Made by a program: the position numbers and the translations under genes. Positions 48,322 to 57,900 of a DNA stretch of 64,000 nucleotides are shown piece after piece. Source of the DNA: a virus; IMG/VR virus record IMGVR_UViG_3300046535_001869, positions 45,300 to 109,299 of that record. One strand, given 5' to 3'. The notes under the pieces are model-generated. The model had not been told where the DNA came from. It saw nothing but the letters and a program-made list of their open reading frames with translations, and made no database searches. The stretch's first letter is position 1; each line of letters opens with the position of its first letter.

Positions 48322-49747
48322 AAGCTCGATCGATCCTGGCCGAGCTCGCCGGTTCGCTGGTCTACTTCAAAACCATGTCGGAGTCTTAGAGGAAGGCAAA
48401 TATCTCCGTGATCCCGCCGGCACGCTATGGCGGGTGCGTGAGGTCCGCCGGGTTGTGGCGCTGGCACACGACGGCCTGGCAATGGATGAGATCTCCTGGA
48501 AAGAGGAGGAGCATCCCAGGGCGAAGAACGGCGAGTTCGCTAAGTCCTCCGAAGTTAGCCAGCACATAAAGGGCACACTCAAGACTGCCGGATATACTCC
48601 TTCCAAGTTCGGCGGGTATTATCATTCATCTGGTCACCATGTAAGAATTATGTCCCCCGAGGGCGGGCAGAAACTGTCCTCAATCTGGGAGCACCGGCAT
48701 GGGGGGACAAACAAGTTTGCCCACGGTTTCGGTTCGCCGAGTTTGTTGGCATATTTAGACAAAATCAAAAAACAGCCCGAGGCGAAGACTGAGACTCCAA
48801 AGGTCGAGCCAAAGGTCGAGGCTGAGATCTCGAAGACCGCGATAAAGCTTCCAAAGAAGCCTGGCCCCATCACCTCGCCCTCGAATGCGCATAATCAGAA
48901 GCATCTCGATACGTTAGAGGCACTGGCCCTCGCAGGGAAGTGGGACGCGCTCCTCGCGTACAAGAACAAGCTGAAGGGGAGTAATGGCTACGCAAGAATG
49001 ATCCAGAAGTACGGCGACGAGTTGCTTGCTGCCCGGTCGCAGACCGGGGAGGTCACGAAGAACGAACTGAAAACCACGCAATCGTACGAAGATGGATTAG
49101 AGTTCCACGCGACAGATACTGTTAGTGAACTCTTTCAATCTCGTGTGAAAACTACGTGGAGTATGTTACCCGAAAGCGTGAAGAGTGCGGTCGTAAAAAA
49201 CGGCACGCAGGTTCGCATGGGATTTTCTACAACGGAGGTAATGCCACATCTTAAAGATATGGCACCAAGAGGTTGGCCCAAGGGGAGCACCTGGGACATG
49301 GCGGAGGGACTTTATAGTCCATCTATAAACTCCGTAGTAGTGTCTGAAAATCTCTATGATAGAAGTCTCCGGGAATTTATTCCAACGCCTCGCGCCAAGG
49401 CGGTATTACGGCACGAAATAGGTCATGCATACGATCGTGCTTTGGCGAATAGTACAGATCCAGGGGTCGAGTATTCTCAGTCGCAGAAGTTCCGCGAAGA
49501 CTATAATGATGATTACAACGCAATGGATTTGAAGGCTGGTAGATATTCTGGAATAGGTTATTATCTGCAAGAGGGCAATGCTGGACCGTCCGAGACATTC
49601 GCTGAGATAACTGCCCAAGTTATGGCAGAAGTGGGAAGCGAAGGGGTCCTTGGGACCGGTGGCTCTAGTCTAGTGTTTTTAAAGGACTGGTTTCCAAAGA
49701 CATATGCACACATAAAAACCCTAATCATTGGAGAGACCGAGGCGTGA
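48299..49747 (+). CDS. Zincin metallopeptidase-like head-region protein (lethal-factor type)
   Basis: 482 residues. N-terminal 70 residues are beta-rich; the junction motif EEEHPRAKNGEFAKSSE follows (H72). Residues about 160-195 are Lys/Pro-rich linker. The C-domain holds the zinc motif HEIGHAYDRAL (H372, E373, H376) and a downstream SETFAEITAQ (E432/E436), the arrangement of anthrax-lethal-factor-like peptidases. Preceded by VVVSENLYD. Target unknown. Start ATG 48299 overlaps the acidic gene by 23 nt. Confidence 0.7.
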   Translation: MSLHVHFRSSIDPGRARRFAGLLQNHVGVLEEGKYLRDPAGTLWRVREVRRVVALAHDGLAMDEISWKEEEHPRAKNGEFAKSSEVSQHIKGTLKTAGYTPSKFGGYYHSSGHHVRIMSPEGGQKLSSIWEHRHGGTNKFAHGFGSPSLLAYLDKIKKQPEAKTETPKVEPKVEAEISKTAIKLPKKPGPITSPSNAHNQKHLDTLEALALAGKWDALLAYKNKLKGSNGYARMIQKYGDELLAARSQTGEVTKNELKTTQSYEDGLEFHATDTVSELFQSRVKTTWSMLPESVKSAVVKNGTQVRMGFSTTEVMPHLKDMAPRGWPKGSTWDMAEGLYSPSINSVVVSENLYDRSLREFIPTPRAKAVLRHEIGHAYDRALANSTDPGVEYSQSQKFREDYNDDYNAMDLKAGRYSGIGYYLQEGNAGPSETFAEITAQVMAEVGSEGVLGTGGSSLVFLKDWFPKTYAHIKTLIIGETEA

Positions 49748-49953
49748 AATTGTTTTTCATTACTAGCGAGAACGAGATTACCGTTGAAGGTTACATGAAG
49801 GGTGACGACGGTACGGTCGCTCAATACCATGATGTCATCAAGCCCAAAGGTAATGTCTTCGATGTTCCTTATGAGGAACTATCGGTTCACAAGGCCGGCG
49901 AGATCGAAGTTAACGACGACGGCTATATAATTCATGCGTACACTGATGCTTGA
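49744..49953 (+). CDS. Hypothetical protein (69 aa)
   Basis: Beta-rich, acidic small protein in a 4-nt overlap with the peptidase-like gene. It could be a dedicated partner or inhibitor by position; no motif. Confidence 0.6.
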   Translation: MKLFFITSENEITVEGYMKGDDGTVAQYHDVIKPKGNVFDVPYEELSVHKAGEIEVNDDGYIIHAYTDA

Positions 49954-50488
49954 TTCCATCCTCAACCACCCCCGCTACGCCCCTTACCACGGCTGGCACG
50001 ACGATCACCGCGCCGCCGATGGCACCCCGGCCTATCTCCCAGCGATGCAGCAGGTCCGCGAGGAGTTCATCGAGTTCCTGCGCGTCGTCCCCGAGCGTGG
50101 CTCGTGCCTACAGCTCGGCCTGGGCGAGTGCGACGCCTCCCACGCCGTTTGGTGCAGCCTGTTCGCCCACGTCGTGACGATTGACTGGCGCGCGTGCTTG
50201 GTTAACGAGGATAGCTACCCAGGCGCCGATACACGATCGCGTGAGGCAATCACCCTGGCCGTACGCTACGCGCCGTATGACCTAGTCTTCATCGACGCTG
50301 GTCACTCGTTCGTCGACGTCCAGCACGACTACCTCCACTACCGCGAGATGCTGCGCCCCGGCGGGATCGTCGCGCTTCACGACGCGCTGCCGCGCCCGAC
50401 CTACCCCGAGGTCGAGGTCCATAAGCTCATCGCGATGCTGCCCGGCGTCAAGATTATCGGAAATGAGGTGGGGATAGCCTGGTTATGA
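49934..50488 (+). CDS. SAM-dependent methyltransferase-like protein (class I)
   Basis: 184 residues. Glycine motif LQLGLGECDASHA, then HVVTIDWR, YDLVFIDAGHSFVDVQHDYLHYREMLRPGGIVALHD, the pattern of CmcI/cephalosporin-hydroxylase-like methyltransferases (part quoted). Start at 49934, or ATG 49946. Adjacent to a membrane peptide and a GT9-like glycosyltransferase, so a sugar or virion acceptor is possible. Confidence 0.8.
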   Translation: MRTLMLDSILNHPRYAPYHGWHDDHRAADGTPAYLPAMQQVREEFIEFLRVVPERGSCLQLGLGECDASHAVWCSLFAHVVTIDWRACLVNEDSYPGADTRSREAITLAVRYAPYDLVFIDAGHSFVDVQHDYLHYREMLRPGGIVALHDALPRPTYPEVEVHKLIAMLPGVKIIGNEVGIAWL

Positions 50489-50646
50489 TCATCGAGATCC
50501 TGTTTGTCGTTACCATGTTCCTGTGGTTCCTGACGAGGGTGCCGCATCCGTCGATCGCTCAGTTCGAGCCAGCTGGTGGCTACCTCGCGTTCGTCGCGGT
50601 CCTCCTCCTGGGCATCGCGGTCTATATGCCAGGACTGGGTCGCTGA
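50485..50646 (+). CDS. Two-span small membrane protein (53 aa)
   Basis: ATG 50485 in an ATGA overlap. Two hydrophobic segments (IIEILFVVTMFLWFL and GYLAFVAVLLLGIAVYM). A holin-like shape is possible but the context is not a lysis cassette. Confidence 0.65.
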   Translation: MIIEILFVVTMFLWFLTRVPHPSIAQFEPAGGYLAFVAVLLLGIAVYMPGLGR

Positions 50647-51812
50647 TCCGCCTCGTCTCCCTCGGCGGCACCGGCGACGCGTACCTCATCTGCGCGCTGG
50701 CGAACCATGTCCGCGATAAGTATGGCGACGACGTCACGATCGCCCTGAAGGAGACCCAGGCTGCGATCCCGGAGATGTTCGGCCTGCAATACGACCCGCG
50801 CCCCGTAGATGAAATTCGCGACGTAGAGCGCGACGGGACGCTCCACCGCGAGTACGAGAACACCCTGGGTCCCGGCCGCGTCTTCTACGCCCACCCCTGC
50901 TTCACGCGCTCCGGCGTCCGGATCGACGAGCTGACGACGCTGCCGCACGCCATATCCCAGGCGGATATGTACCGCGCGCTGCTCGGCCTACCGCTCGATG
51001 CGCCTCTGGCGCTTCCGAGACTACCAACCCCCGAGCCGCGCCCTAACACCGCGGTCCTGCTCACCGAGGCCGTCTCGTGGCCAAACGACCAGCCGGCCTT
51101 CTGGACTGCCTTAGCCGGCGCCCTTCGCGTTGGCGGCTGGAGCGTGGAGATACCGGGTTCTTCCCCATCCCTGGAATCTCTTCTATTGCTCGCCGCCAGC
51201 GCGGAGATGGTCGTTGGCCCGCAGTGTGGAGTGATGTCGATCCTCGTCGCCGCCGAGTTCCCGTGCCGCAAGGTCCTCGCCACGCCCTCGATCGACGAGG
51301 GTTCGGGTTTCCTGGTCGGGCGGACGCTGCTCAAGAAGACATACCCGTACGCCTACGTGACGAAGTTCACCGGGCAGGACTATGACGTCGAGGAGTATCG
51401 GGTCCGCGCTGAGACTCATGGCGAAATCATCGCCTCGATCCTTGTGGCTCCGCGGACCCCGCGCGATCCGCGTCCGGTAACGACCGTCGAGATGCCGCTG
51501 ACCCCCGGCGACTTCCTCGATCGATTGGCGGTTCTTACGGTCAAAGTTCGGCGTGGACTTCTACTGGCTAGCCGTGAGGCGAATCGCTATGCGGAGGCGC
51601 TTCCCGAGGAATGGCTTAGGCTCTTGGCCTCGTTGGTGGATCTCCACGAGACGACCTTCGACCGCCTCGCCACGGACGTCCCCGATGCGCTAGAGAATAA
51701 GTGGCGCGACGACCACGTCGCCGTCACCCTGAACCGCCAGCGGGTCGAGCTGAAGCGCGCAATCGACGACGAGCTCCGCGCGCCGTACCGCGAGGTCAAG
51801 GATTACTATTGA
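50643..51812 (+). CDS. GT9-like glycosyltransferase with DUF6165-like C-terminus, probable CTG start
   Basis: 389 residues if it starts at CTG 50643 (CTGA overlap). N-domain begins IRLVSLGGTGDAYLICALANHV, a Gly-loop like heptosyltransferases (GT9). Later AEMVVGPQCGVMSILVAAEFP corresponds to the GT9 donor-site segment (normally GPDTGPMHIA). C-domain (about 290-389) MPLTPGDFLDRLAVLTVKVRRG and following resembles DUF6165. GT9 enzymes transfer ADP-heptose; with the heptose-kinase-like and nucleotidyltransferase genes this is suggestive. A longer frame upstream overlaps the membrane gene and is unlikely. Confidence 0.55.
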   Translation: MIRLVSLGGTGDAYLICALANHVRDKYGDDVTIALKETQAAIPEMFGLQYDPRPVDEIRDVERDGTLHREYENTLGPGRVFYAHPCFTRSGVRIDELTTLPHAISQADMYRALLGLPLDAPLALPRLPTPEPRPNTAVLLTEAVSWPNDQPAFWTALAGALRVGGWSVEIPGSSPSLESLLLLAASAEMVVGPQCGVMSILVAAEFPCRKVLATPSIDEGSGFLVGRTLLKKTYPYAYVTKFTGQDYDVEEYRVRAETHGEIIASILVAPRTPRDPRPVTTVEMPLTPGDFLDRLAVLTVKVRRGLLLASREANRYAEALPEEWLRLLASLVDLHETTFDRLATDVPDALENKWRDDHVAVTLNRQRVELKRAIDDELRAPYREVKDYY

Positions 51813-51997
51813 TGCCGCGCTGGTGGCCCACATACTTTACCAACGCCGATCGCGCGCTGCTCTACCGTATCGCGGCTGATCAGGGCGAGATCCTTCGTCT
51901 CCTTCGCACGTTGATCGACCAGAATCGAGCCACCGGGATACGGGTCGAGCTTGGTACCCCCACCGATAAGTCGGACAACCATGGCAAGAGCAGCTAG
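51812..51997 (+). CDS. Small head-region protein with LGTPTDK motif (61 aa)
   Basis: ATG 51812 in TGATG. C-terminus carries VELGTPTDKSDNHG, shared with the next two proteins. N-terminus is helical (RALLYRIAADQGEILRLLRTL). Function unknown, presumably structural. Confidence 0.65.
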   Translation: MPRWWPTYFTNADRALLYRIAADQGEILRLLRTLIDQNRATGIRVELGTPTDKSDNHGKSS

Positions 51998-52412
51998 TCA
52001 GAGCGTTCAGACGACGATCCCCCTAGATCCGAATTCGGATCTGCGCGCCGAACTCGTTGCGGCGCTCGACGTCCTAGAGCCGCAGATCCGGGGTCTAACT
52101 GATCTCAGCTACATCCCCGGGTCACCCGAGCTGGAGACGTTCGTCGCGGCCCAGCTGGCGGCCCATCGTCGTCGGCGCGACCTGATCAATGCGGTCATCG
52201 GCGGGCTCGACTCGGTCATCATCGAGCGTACCGAGCTGGAGACCGACGGTTATCCGACCACGTCGACCGTTGCGATACCGATCAACGTCTTCCGCGAGCT
52301 TACGAACCAGGTCGACGATCTTGAGAAGGCCGCCTCGGTCTTCGAGGCGGAACCGGCGCCGACCGTTAGCGTTGCGCTCGGTAGTCCCACCGACAAACCA
52401 GAAGGAACATAG
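51981..52412 (+). CDS. Head-region protein with LGSPTDKP motif (143 aa)
   Basis: ATG 51981, overlapping the previous gene by 17 nt. Coiled-coil or helical body and C-terminal VALGSPTDKPEGT. Probably structural or assembly-related. Confidence 0.65.
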   Translation: MARAASQSVQTTIPLDPNSDLRAELVAALDVLEPQIRGLTDLSYIPGSPELETFVAAQLAAHRRRRDLINAVIGGLDSVIIERTELETDGYPTTSTVAIPINVFRELTNQVDDLEKAASVFEAEPAPTVSVALGSPTDKPEGT

Positions 52413-52414
52413 AC

Positions 52415-52750
52415 ATGGCACAGCTCACCACTCGCCAGATGGTTCACGCCACCCTCGCAGTCACCAAGGCCGATGGCTCGGCCGGTCAGGTTGAGGCCGG
52501 CTCGGTCGTCTGGGCCTCCTCGGACGAGACCGTGGTTCTCGCTGCGCCGAGTGCCGACGGAATGGAGGCGGACATCAGCTCCGTTGCACCGGGCGGTCCG
52601 GCCCGCTTCACGGTGACGGCGGACGCCGACCTCGGCGCCGGGGTGGTGAACATCATCGGCGTCTCGGAGGACATCCTCGTGACGGCCGACCCCCGCGACC
52701 AGGCCTCGATCATCAATATCACGCTCGGGGCGCCGACCGATAAACCGTAA
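52415..52750 (+). CDS. Ig-like-fold head-region protein with LGAPTDKP end (111 aa)
   Basis: ATG 52415 with GAAGGA upstream. The sequence (VEAGSVVWASSDETVVLAAPS, FTVTADADLGAG) is typical of bacterial Ig-like (Big_2) folds common in phage structural proteins. It ends NITLGAPTDKP. Confidence 0.7.
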   Translation: MAQLTTRQMVHATLAVTKADGSAGQVEAGSVVWASSDETVVLAAPSADGMEADISSVAPGGPARFTVTADADLGAGVVNIIGVSEDILVTADPRDQASIINITLGAPTDKP

Positions 52751-53550
52751 TGCCCCGCGCCAGGACGATCGCCCCGGTCCGCCCGTCCGCGGCGATCGAG
52801 GCGCTGTACCGACGTCGGCTCGATGCGCTTCTCGACGAGATGCACCGGAGCCTGGTCTATTGGATCAGTGCCAACTACCGGGCGAACGAACCGGAGATCG
52901 CGAAGCTGGCGACGGATGACAGCCCGGCAGCCAACCTCCGTTCTGCCTTCCGGCGCTTGGCACGTCGGTGGACTAGCCGGTTCGATGATCTTGCCGCAGA
53001 CCTCGCGAAGTATTTTGCGACCCAAACGGCCCAAAGAAGTACCTCGGCGCTCCAGTCGATGCTGAAGAAGGGCGGGATGACCGTTCGGTTCAGGATGTCC
53101 CGGCCCGTCAACGACATCGTCAGCGCAGCTGTCGGAGAGAACGTCTCGTTGATCAAGAGCATCGCCCAGCAGCACCTGACCGCGGTTGAGGGGCACGTGA
53201 TGCGCTCAGTCCAGACTGGGCGCGACCTGGGCACGCTGGCTAAGGAGCTCCAGGACCAGTTTGGGGTGACGAAACGTCGCGCGGCCCTGATCAGTCGTGA
53301 CCAGAACAACAAAATGACTGCGGTCGTTACTCGCGCGCGGTTCGTCGAGCTCGGCGTTCAGGAGTGTCAGTGGGTCCACTCGTCGGGCGGAAAGGTTCCT
53401 AGACCATCGCACGTCAAGGCGGGGAAGGAAAAGACGAAATTTGATCCAAAAATCGGATGGTTCGATCCAGCAATTGAAAAATACATTTGGCCAGGGACAG
53501 AAATAAATTGCAGATGTGTAAGTCGACCAGTTATTCCTGGTTTTTCTTAA
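52750..53550 (+). CDS. MuF-type head morphogenesis protein
   Basis: 266 residues. C-half has the MuF pattern: VQTGRDLGTLAKELQDQFGV, AALISRDQNNKMTAVVTRAR, CQWVHSSGGKVPRPSHVKAG and PGTEINCRCVSRPVIPG. Needed for head-tail connection and minor head content. The last about 120 nt are clearly more AT-rich than the rest and lie next to the homing endonuclease insertion. Confidence 0.9.
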   Translation: MPRARTIAPVRPSAAIEALYRRRLDALLDEMHRSLVYWISANYRANEPEIAKLATDDSPAANLRSAFRRLARRWTSRFDDLAADLAKYFATQTAQRSTSALQSMLKKGGMTVRFRMSRPVNDIVSAAVGENVSLIKSIAQQHLTAVEGHVMRSVQTGRDLGTLAKELQDQFGVTKRRAALISRDQNNKMTAVVTRARFVELGVQECQWVHSSGGKVPRPSHVKAGKEKTKFDPKIGWFDPAIEKYIWPGTEINCRCVSRPVIPGFS

Positions 53551-53720
53551 CTCTTCCATAAGTCCAACCTTCTGGTATTACATCGTTAGACATTAGCTTT
53601 TTATTGCGTTTTCCATTATTAATCCATAGAAAACCTTTCTTAATATTACTATTGAATGGAACTCTTCCTAATTTCCAATTTTCTGGTACTGTTTCATTAA
53701 TATCGATACGATGATTTATT
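53531..53720 (-). pseudogene. Frameshifted C-terminal remnant of the HNH gene
   Basis: The minus-strand frame offset from the HNH gene encodes NHRIDINETVPENWKLGRV and later FLWINNGKRNKKL and PEGWTYGRVKKNQE, two copies of the repeat found at the C-terminus of such endonucleases and in the 62944 gene. It overlaps the MuF gene end by 20 nt in antisense. Confidence 0.65.
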
Positions 53721-54404
53721 AACTAACTCAGTCGCCGATATATCTCGATTGATTATTCCGTTAGTAATTTTGATGATAGATCCGCGGGTAAGCCGGCTTT
53801 TAAGAGCGGATTTTCTCCTAGATTCAGGATTAGGCAAAGTTCTGATGATTAATCCTGCGTGTACTTTACTCCAATATTCTATTGATGCTTGAGAACAAGA
53901 TTCACGAGTCTTCGCAGAGTGGGTCCAACCATCGTCGTGTCGTTTTTCCCAAGATAATTTAACTGAGCTACTGGTCTTTTCTCGTTGCTCTTCAGTTGCT
54001 ACGTGACTCGCGCTGGCTTCTGATATCTTTTTCTTAGATTCATCTGTATGCTTGTAGCCCAGAGTTATTTGATTACCGAGCATCGCTTGAACCATTGCTC
54101 TTCTAGCGACGGCATATTGCCAGGATGATATAATTCGTTTTCCATATTTGTTGTGGGTCATTAAGCGAAGCGCCCGGCACATTTTCTTTTGATTTTGGCC
54201 GCTAGTGCATTTTGTAAGTAACCAATGAGCTAGAAAATGTTTTCTAAATGATAATCTAACTACCTCTTTGTTATTTTTTCTTTTGAATGATCTAGGAATA
54301 GGATGATGTAGCTCGGTATCAGATCCTACGTCACTTTTTGAAAGTATTTGCACGTACCGACGATAGTACTTGTTATCGACGAGCATTTCTGGATCAAATC
54401 GCAT
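53697..54404 (-). CDS. HNH-type homing endonuclease, C-terminus frameshifted (235 aa)
   Basis: AT-rich gene opposite to the head genes. TELHHPIPRSFKRKN is an HNH-type start; NUMOD3-like helices (KHTDESKKKISEASASH) follow. It ends early at 53697. In the next frame (53531-53720) the missing C-terminus continues with the family's repeat (INNG...PEGW...GR), so a small indel has split it. Confidence 0.75.
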   Translation of the reverse strand: MRFDPEMLVDNKYYRRYVQILSKSDVGSDTELHHPIPRSFKRKNNKEVVRLSFRKHFLAHWLLTKCTSGQNQKKMCRALRLMTHNKYGKRIISSWQYAVARRAMVQAMLGNQITLGYKHTDESKKKISEASASHVATEEQREKTSSSVKLSWEKRHDDGWTHSAKTRESCSQASIEYWSKVHAGLIIRTLPNPESRRKSALKSRLTRGSIIKITNGIINRDISATELVNKSSYRY

Positions 54405-54528
54405 CTTGCCATGCTCCGTGCCAGGGATCGACGCGGCAATTTCCCTGGCAAGAGAGAAGTTTCAGTGTTGCAACACCTAGCCGCGTCGGTACGAAGCATA
54501 CCTCACTTACCTTAAAAGGTAAACAACA
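54405..54528. other. Intergenic region with hairpin
   Basis: 124 nt between the HNH gene and 54529. It contains a perfect 8-bp inverted repeat GCCAGGGA / TCCCTGGC (about 54419-54448). AAAAGGTAAACAACA before 54529 provides the Shine-Dalgarno. No gene seen. Confidence 0.5.
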
Positions 54529-54801
54529 ATGCCCTGCCCCTGCGGCAAGAACACCCGAGAGCGATTATACTGCCACCGCCCCGACTGCGGCACGCTGGTA
54601 GCGGTGGACCTGCCTCCCCCGACCGTCGACGTGACCCCGGCCGTCAATGATGCGACCGGGGCGCTTGACGTCGTCGTTCACCGCGATGGCAAGGGACGCT
54701 CGTACCGGGCGGAGGGTACCAGCTCAGTCGAGCTGGTCAAAGACGCCGTGAGGAAGGTCCTCGCGGACCCATACTCGGCCGAGTGGGTTCCGAAGGCGTG
54801 A
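54529..54801 (+). CDS. Zinc-ribbon-type small protein (90 aa)
   Basis: N-terminus CPCGKNTRERLYCHRPDCGTL has four Cys spaced as a zinc ribbon. Middle is a beta-rich segment. Possibly structural or packaging related. RBS AAAAGG. Confidence 0.65.
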   Translation: MPCPCGKNTRERLYCHRPDCGTLVAVDLPPPTVDVTPAVNDATGALDVVVHRDGKGRSYRAEGTSSVELVKDAVRKVLADPYSAEWVPKA

Positions 54802-54989
54802 GCGACTGCGTCTGCATCGTCTGCCGGACCCATCTCCTCTCCGCGCTCCTCGTGGGCTGCCAGGAGTGCGCCACGTTCGTCTGCCCGGCCTGTGGGACGC
54901 ACGGCAAGGTCGTGCCGTTCGGGACGTACACGGTGCCGCCGAGCGCGGTGAACTCGGTCAGGTCGTCGGTCTGGGGGAGGCCGAACTAG
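54798..54989 (+). CDS. Zinc-ribbon-type small protein (63 aa)
   Basis: GTG 54798 in a GTGA overlap. Motifs CVCIVC, CQEC and CPACG give a predicted treble-clef or ribbon zinc fold. Located immediately before the large multidomain protein. Confidence 0.6.
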   Translation: MSDCVCIVCRTHLLSALLVGCQECATFVCPACGTHGKVVPFGTYTVPPSAVNSVRSSVWGRPN

Positions 54990-57900
54990 GTGTTCGGGGT
55001 CGCGACGGCTCGGGATGTGTTCGAGGAGTCAGCTCATCCCAGAGGGCAGCCCGATAATCCTGGTCAGTTCGCTAAGAGTTCGGAGCACGTGGCCTATCAT
55101 AAAAAGATGGGTCAGTATCATAATTCAAATTCAAAGTCCGTAGAAGATAAGCACGGATTTGCGGCCGTATCCCACTTCGAGGCGGCCTCAGCCCATAGGA
55201 AGAACGCTCCGGAGGCGAAGCGTTTATCAGATAAGGCGAAGACGGCGACTGCCGCAACCGAGTACGGCGTCTCCCGCGAGCCGCAACAATCGCGTAAGAA
55301 GAACTTTATTCCGGAATCCGATGATGAGATTACTCCTGAGGTCCTGAGGAATGTCCTGTCCCAGCTTCCACCAGAGGCCAGGACCCCGGCTGGTGCTGAG
55401 AGGTTATTCAACAGCAAGATCGCCGAGCTTAACTCGCGCGGCGACCTAACATTTTACCATGAGAGCGATGGGGACCAAGTATCGTCGATGCGACAGAAGG
55501 GTCTCGTCGATAGGGACCATGGGATCTACGCAGCGATAAATGCGCCAAGCAATTTCATTACGTCTCCGGTCAAAACGGAAGTCCAGTTCAAGGTTCCCCC
55601 GAGGAATAGCCGGGACATCGTCCCAGACGAGAGCTTTAGTTGGTCCGAAAAAATATCGCCGCACCAGATACTGCTTTTAGCTCATCCGGATCTGAAGGGA
55701 GCCTATGTCAATGCTGGAGACGCGATCCCTTCGAGTCAGATCAAGAGTGTTCGTCTAATTCAAGGTAAGGCCCACGATCGCATGCCCTTGGCCATCGCCA
55801 CCGACCCTCCGGTCTCCGAGAAGCAGCGCCGCGCGATGTTCGCGGCGAAGGCCGGTCATTCGACCCTAGGAATCCCGCAGTCCGTAGGCGAAGAGTTCAC
55901 CTCTGCCGACCCCGGCGGCAAGCTCCCCGAGCACGCCAAGGCCAAGGACATGGCCCGCACCAAGTGGTCCGCGCTGAAGCGCCTGCTCCTGGAGTGGATC
56001 GACGAGGAGCGGGCCGAGCCGGAGCACGCGACGGACGCCGAGAAGCGCCCCAAGCCAGACGTTGGCTTCGAGCACCCGGCCAAGGGCACCGACCACTGCG
56101 CCGATTGCACTCACTTCGAGGCCCCGGATGCCTGTGAGCTCGTCGAGGGCCGTGTCCAACCGCGCGACTGGTGCAAGATGTTCCTGGCGAGCCAGACGCG
56201 ACCGGAGGCGGAGGATGAGGACCCCAGGGTCCGCGCCGCCGGCATCGCTTTCGTCACCCCCGAGGGCAAGACCCTGTTCCTCCGCCGCTCCGACGCGAGC
56301 GACCACGAGGGCGAGTGGTGCTTCCCCGGCGGAGTCATCGAGGCCGGCGAGACGCCGGAGGAGGCCGCGATCCGCGAGGCGAGCGAGGAGACGGGTTACA
56401 GCGCGAGGGAAGGCGCTGGGGGCATGAGACAGGCGCACAGGCACTTACACGACGGCGTCGAGTTCACGACGTTCTACCAGCCCGTGGCAGCGCCGTTCGA
56501 CCCGAATCTCAACGACGAGTCGACCGAGCACGCGTGGCATCCGATTGATGCCGCGCCGGACCCGATCCATCCTGGGGTGCGCGCGACGATCGACGAGATC
56601 TTAGCGAACCTGGATGACTCGGCCGAGAACGAGGCGGAGGATGCGGTTAAACACGACCCGAAGACGGGGCAGTTTACGTCGTCCAGTGGAACGTCCTACT
56701 CGACAAAGCCGAAGGAAAAAGGCGGCGGATCGACGGTCCACCATGAGTCCGGAGAGATCGGCAATACGAACTTCATCGCTCCGAACCCGAACTATCCCAA
56801 GGACAAGAGCGGATATACTGCCTGGAGCAGCCATACCAAGGGATATGTCGGTAGTCCGCGCTCTACCGCTGGAGCTAGTGCGGCCTCACGAACGATGGGG
56901 AGCCTGCTGGGTCGAAAGCCGACCATCAATCCTCGCTTGTTTACCTCGGAGCATCACGCCATTAAGGGTTTGATCGAGCATCACGAGGCTCATAAGGCCT
57001 CGGCTCAGGACACCCCGACTACCTCCGCCCTCCCAGACGCCGCGCGCCGCGCCAGGTTGCGCGGGCGCGGGGACCTGGCGCGGAGGATCGAGGCGGAGGA
57101 TGCTGAAATCAAGCGCGATGAGCATGGTCAGTTCGCCGCTAGCCAGGGCTACAACGAGGTTGCGCACAACCAGGAGGGACAACCCTGGACCTGGGCAAAG
57201 AAGATCGGGGCCGATCCATCCGGCACGACACACACGGTCAATATAAAACACGCCGGTGAGCCGAAGTCGTTCATCGCTACGCGCCTTTTTAAGCCATCCG
57301 GGACGATCTCTGGTGGTAGTGTCCTGGTCGGGAAGCACGCCTCCTTCAAGGAGGCCCACGAAGCAAGCCTAAAAGCAATCAACTCGCTGCCGCGGATGAA
57401 GGATGCGCCGCCGTTTGGTCAAGATGAGGTCAAACACGACCCGAAGACGGGGCAATTCACGTCAGGTGAGGGAGCTGCTGGCTTTGGTGATCTTCATAAG
57501 ACCTACGGAAAGGGTGGATATCTAGATTCCCATACTCTGGAAGAATCTCACCCTCATACCGTTGCTGAATTTTCTAAGGCGTTTGTTTCTCATGATCCTG
57601 GTTCCTATGAGCAACACCAGGAGTTGAATAAGACCAAGAAGAGGTTGTCGGCGGATCCTTCTCACTCCTCCGGCGCCGTGGAGGATACTCATAAGATGAT
57701 AGCCCAGCGTTTAAGGGCAAATCACGGCACGCCGGCACGTCCAGCAGCGGTGCAGCGAACGGCAGCGATGAGTCGTTATCTGAAGGATAAGGTCGGCGGC
57801 CGAGCCAAAGACTCCGGCATCGGCCCCAACGGCCACCTGACCGTCGGCGCGCAGACCGACCCGAACGGCGGGTTCGGCTGGGCCATCGGCGGGAAGGTCG

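Noticed and set aside
50485-50646. Holin
   Set aside because: Two short membrane spans alone are not enough, and no endolysin or spanin gene lies nearby in this window.
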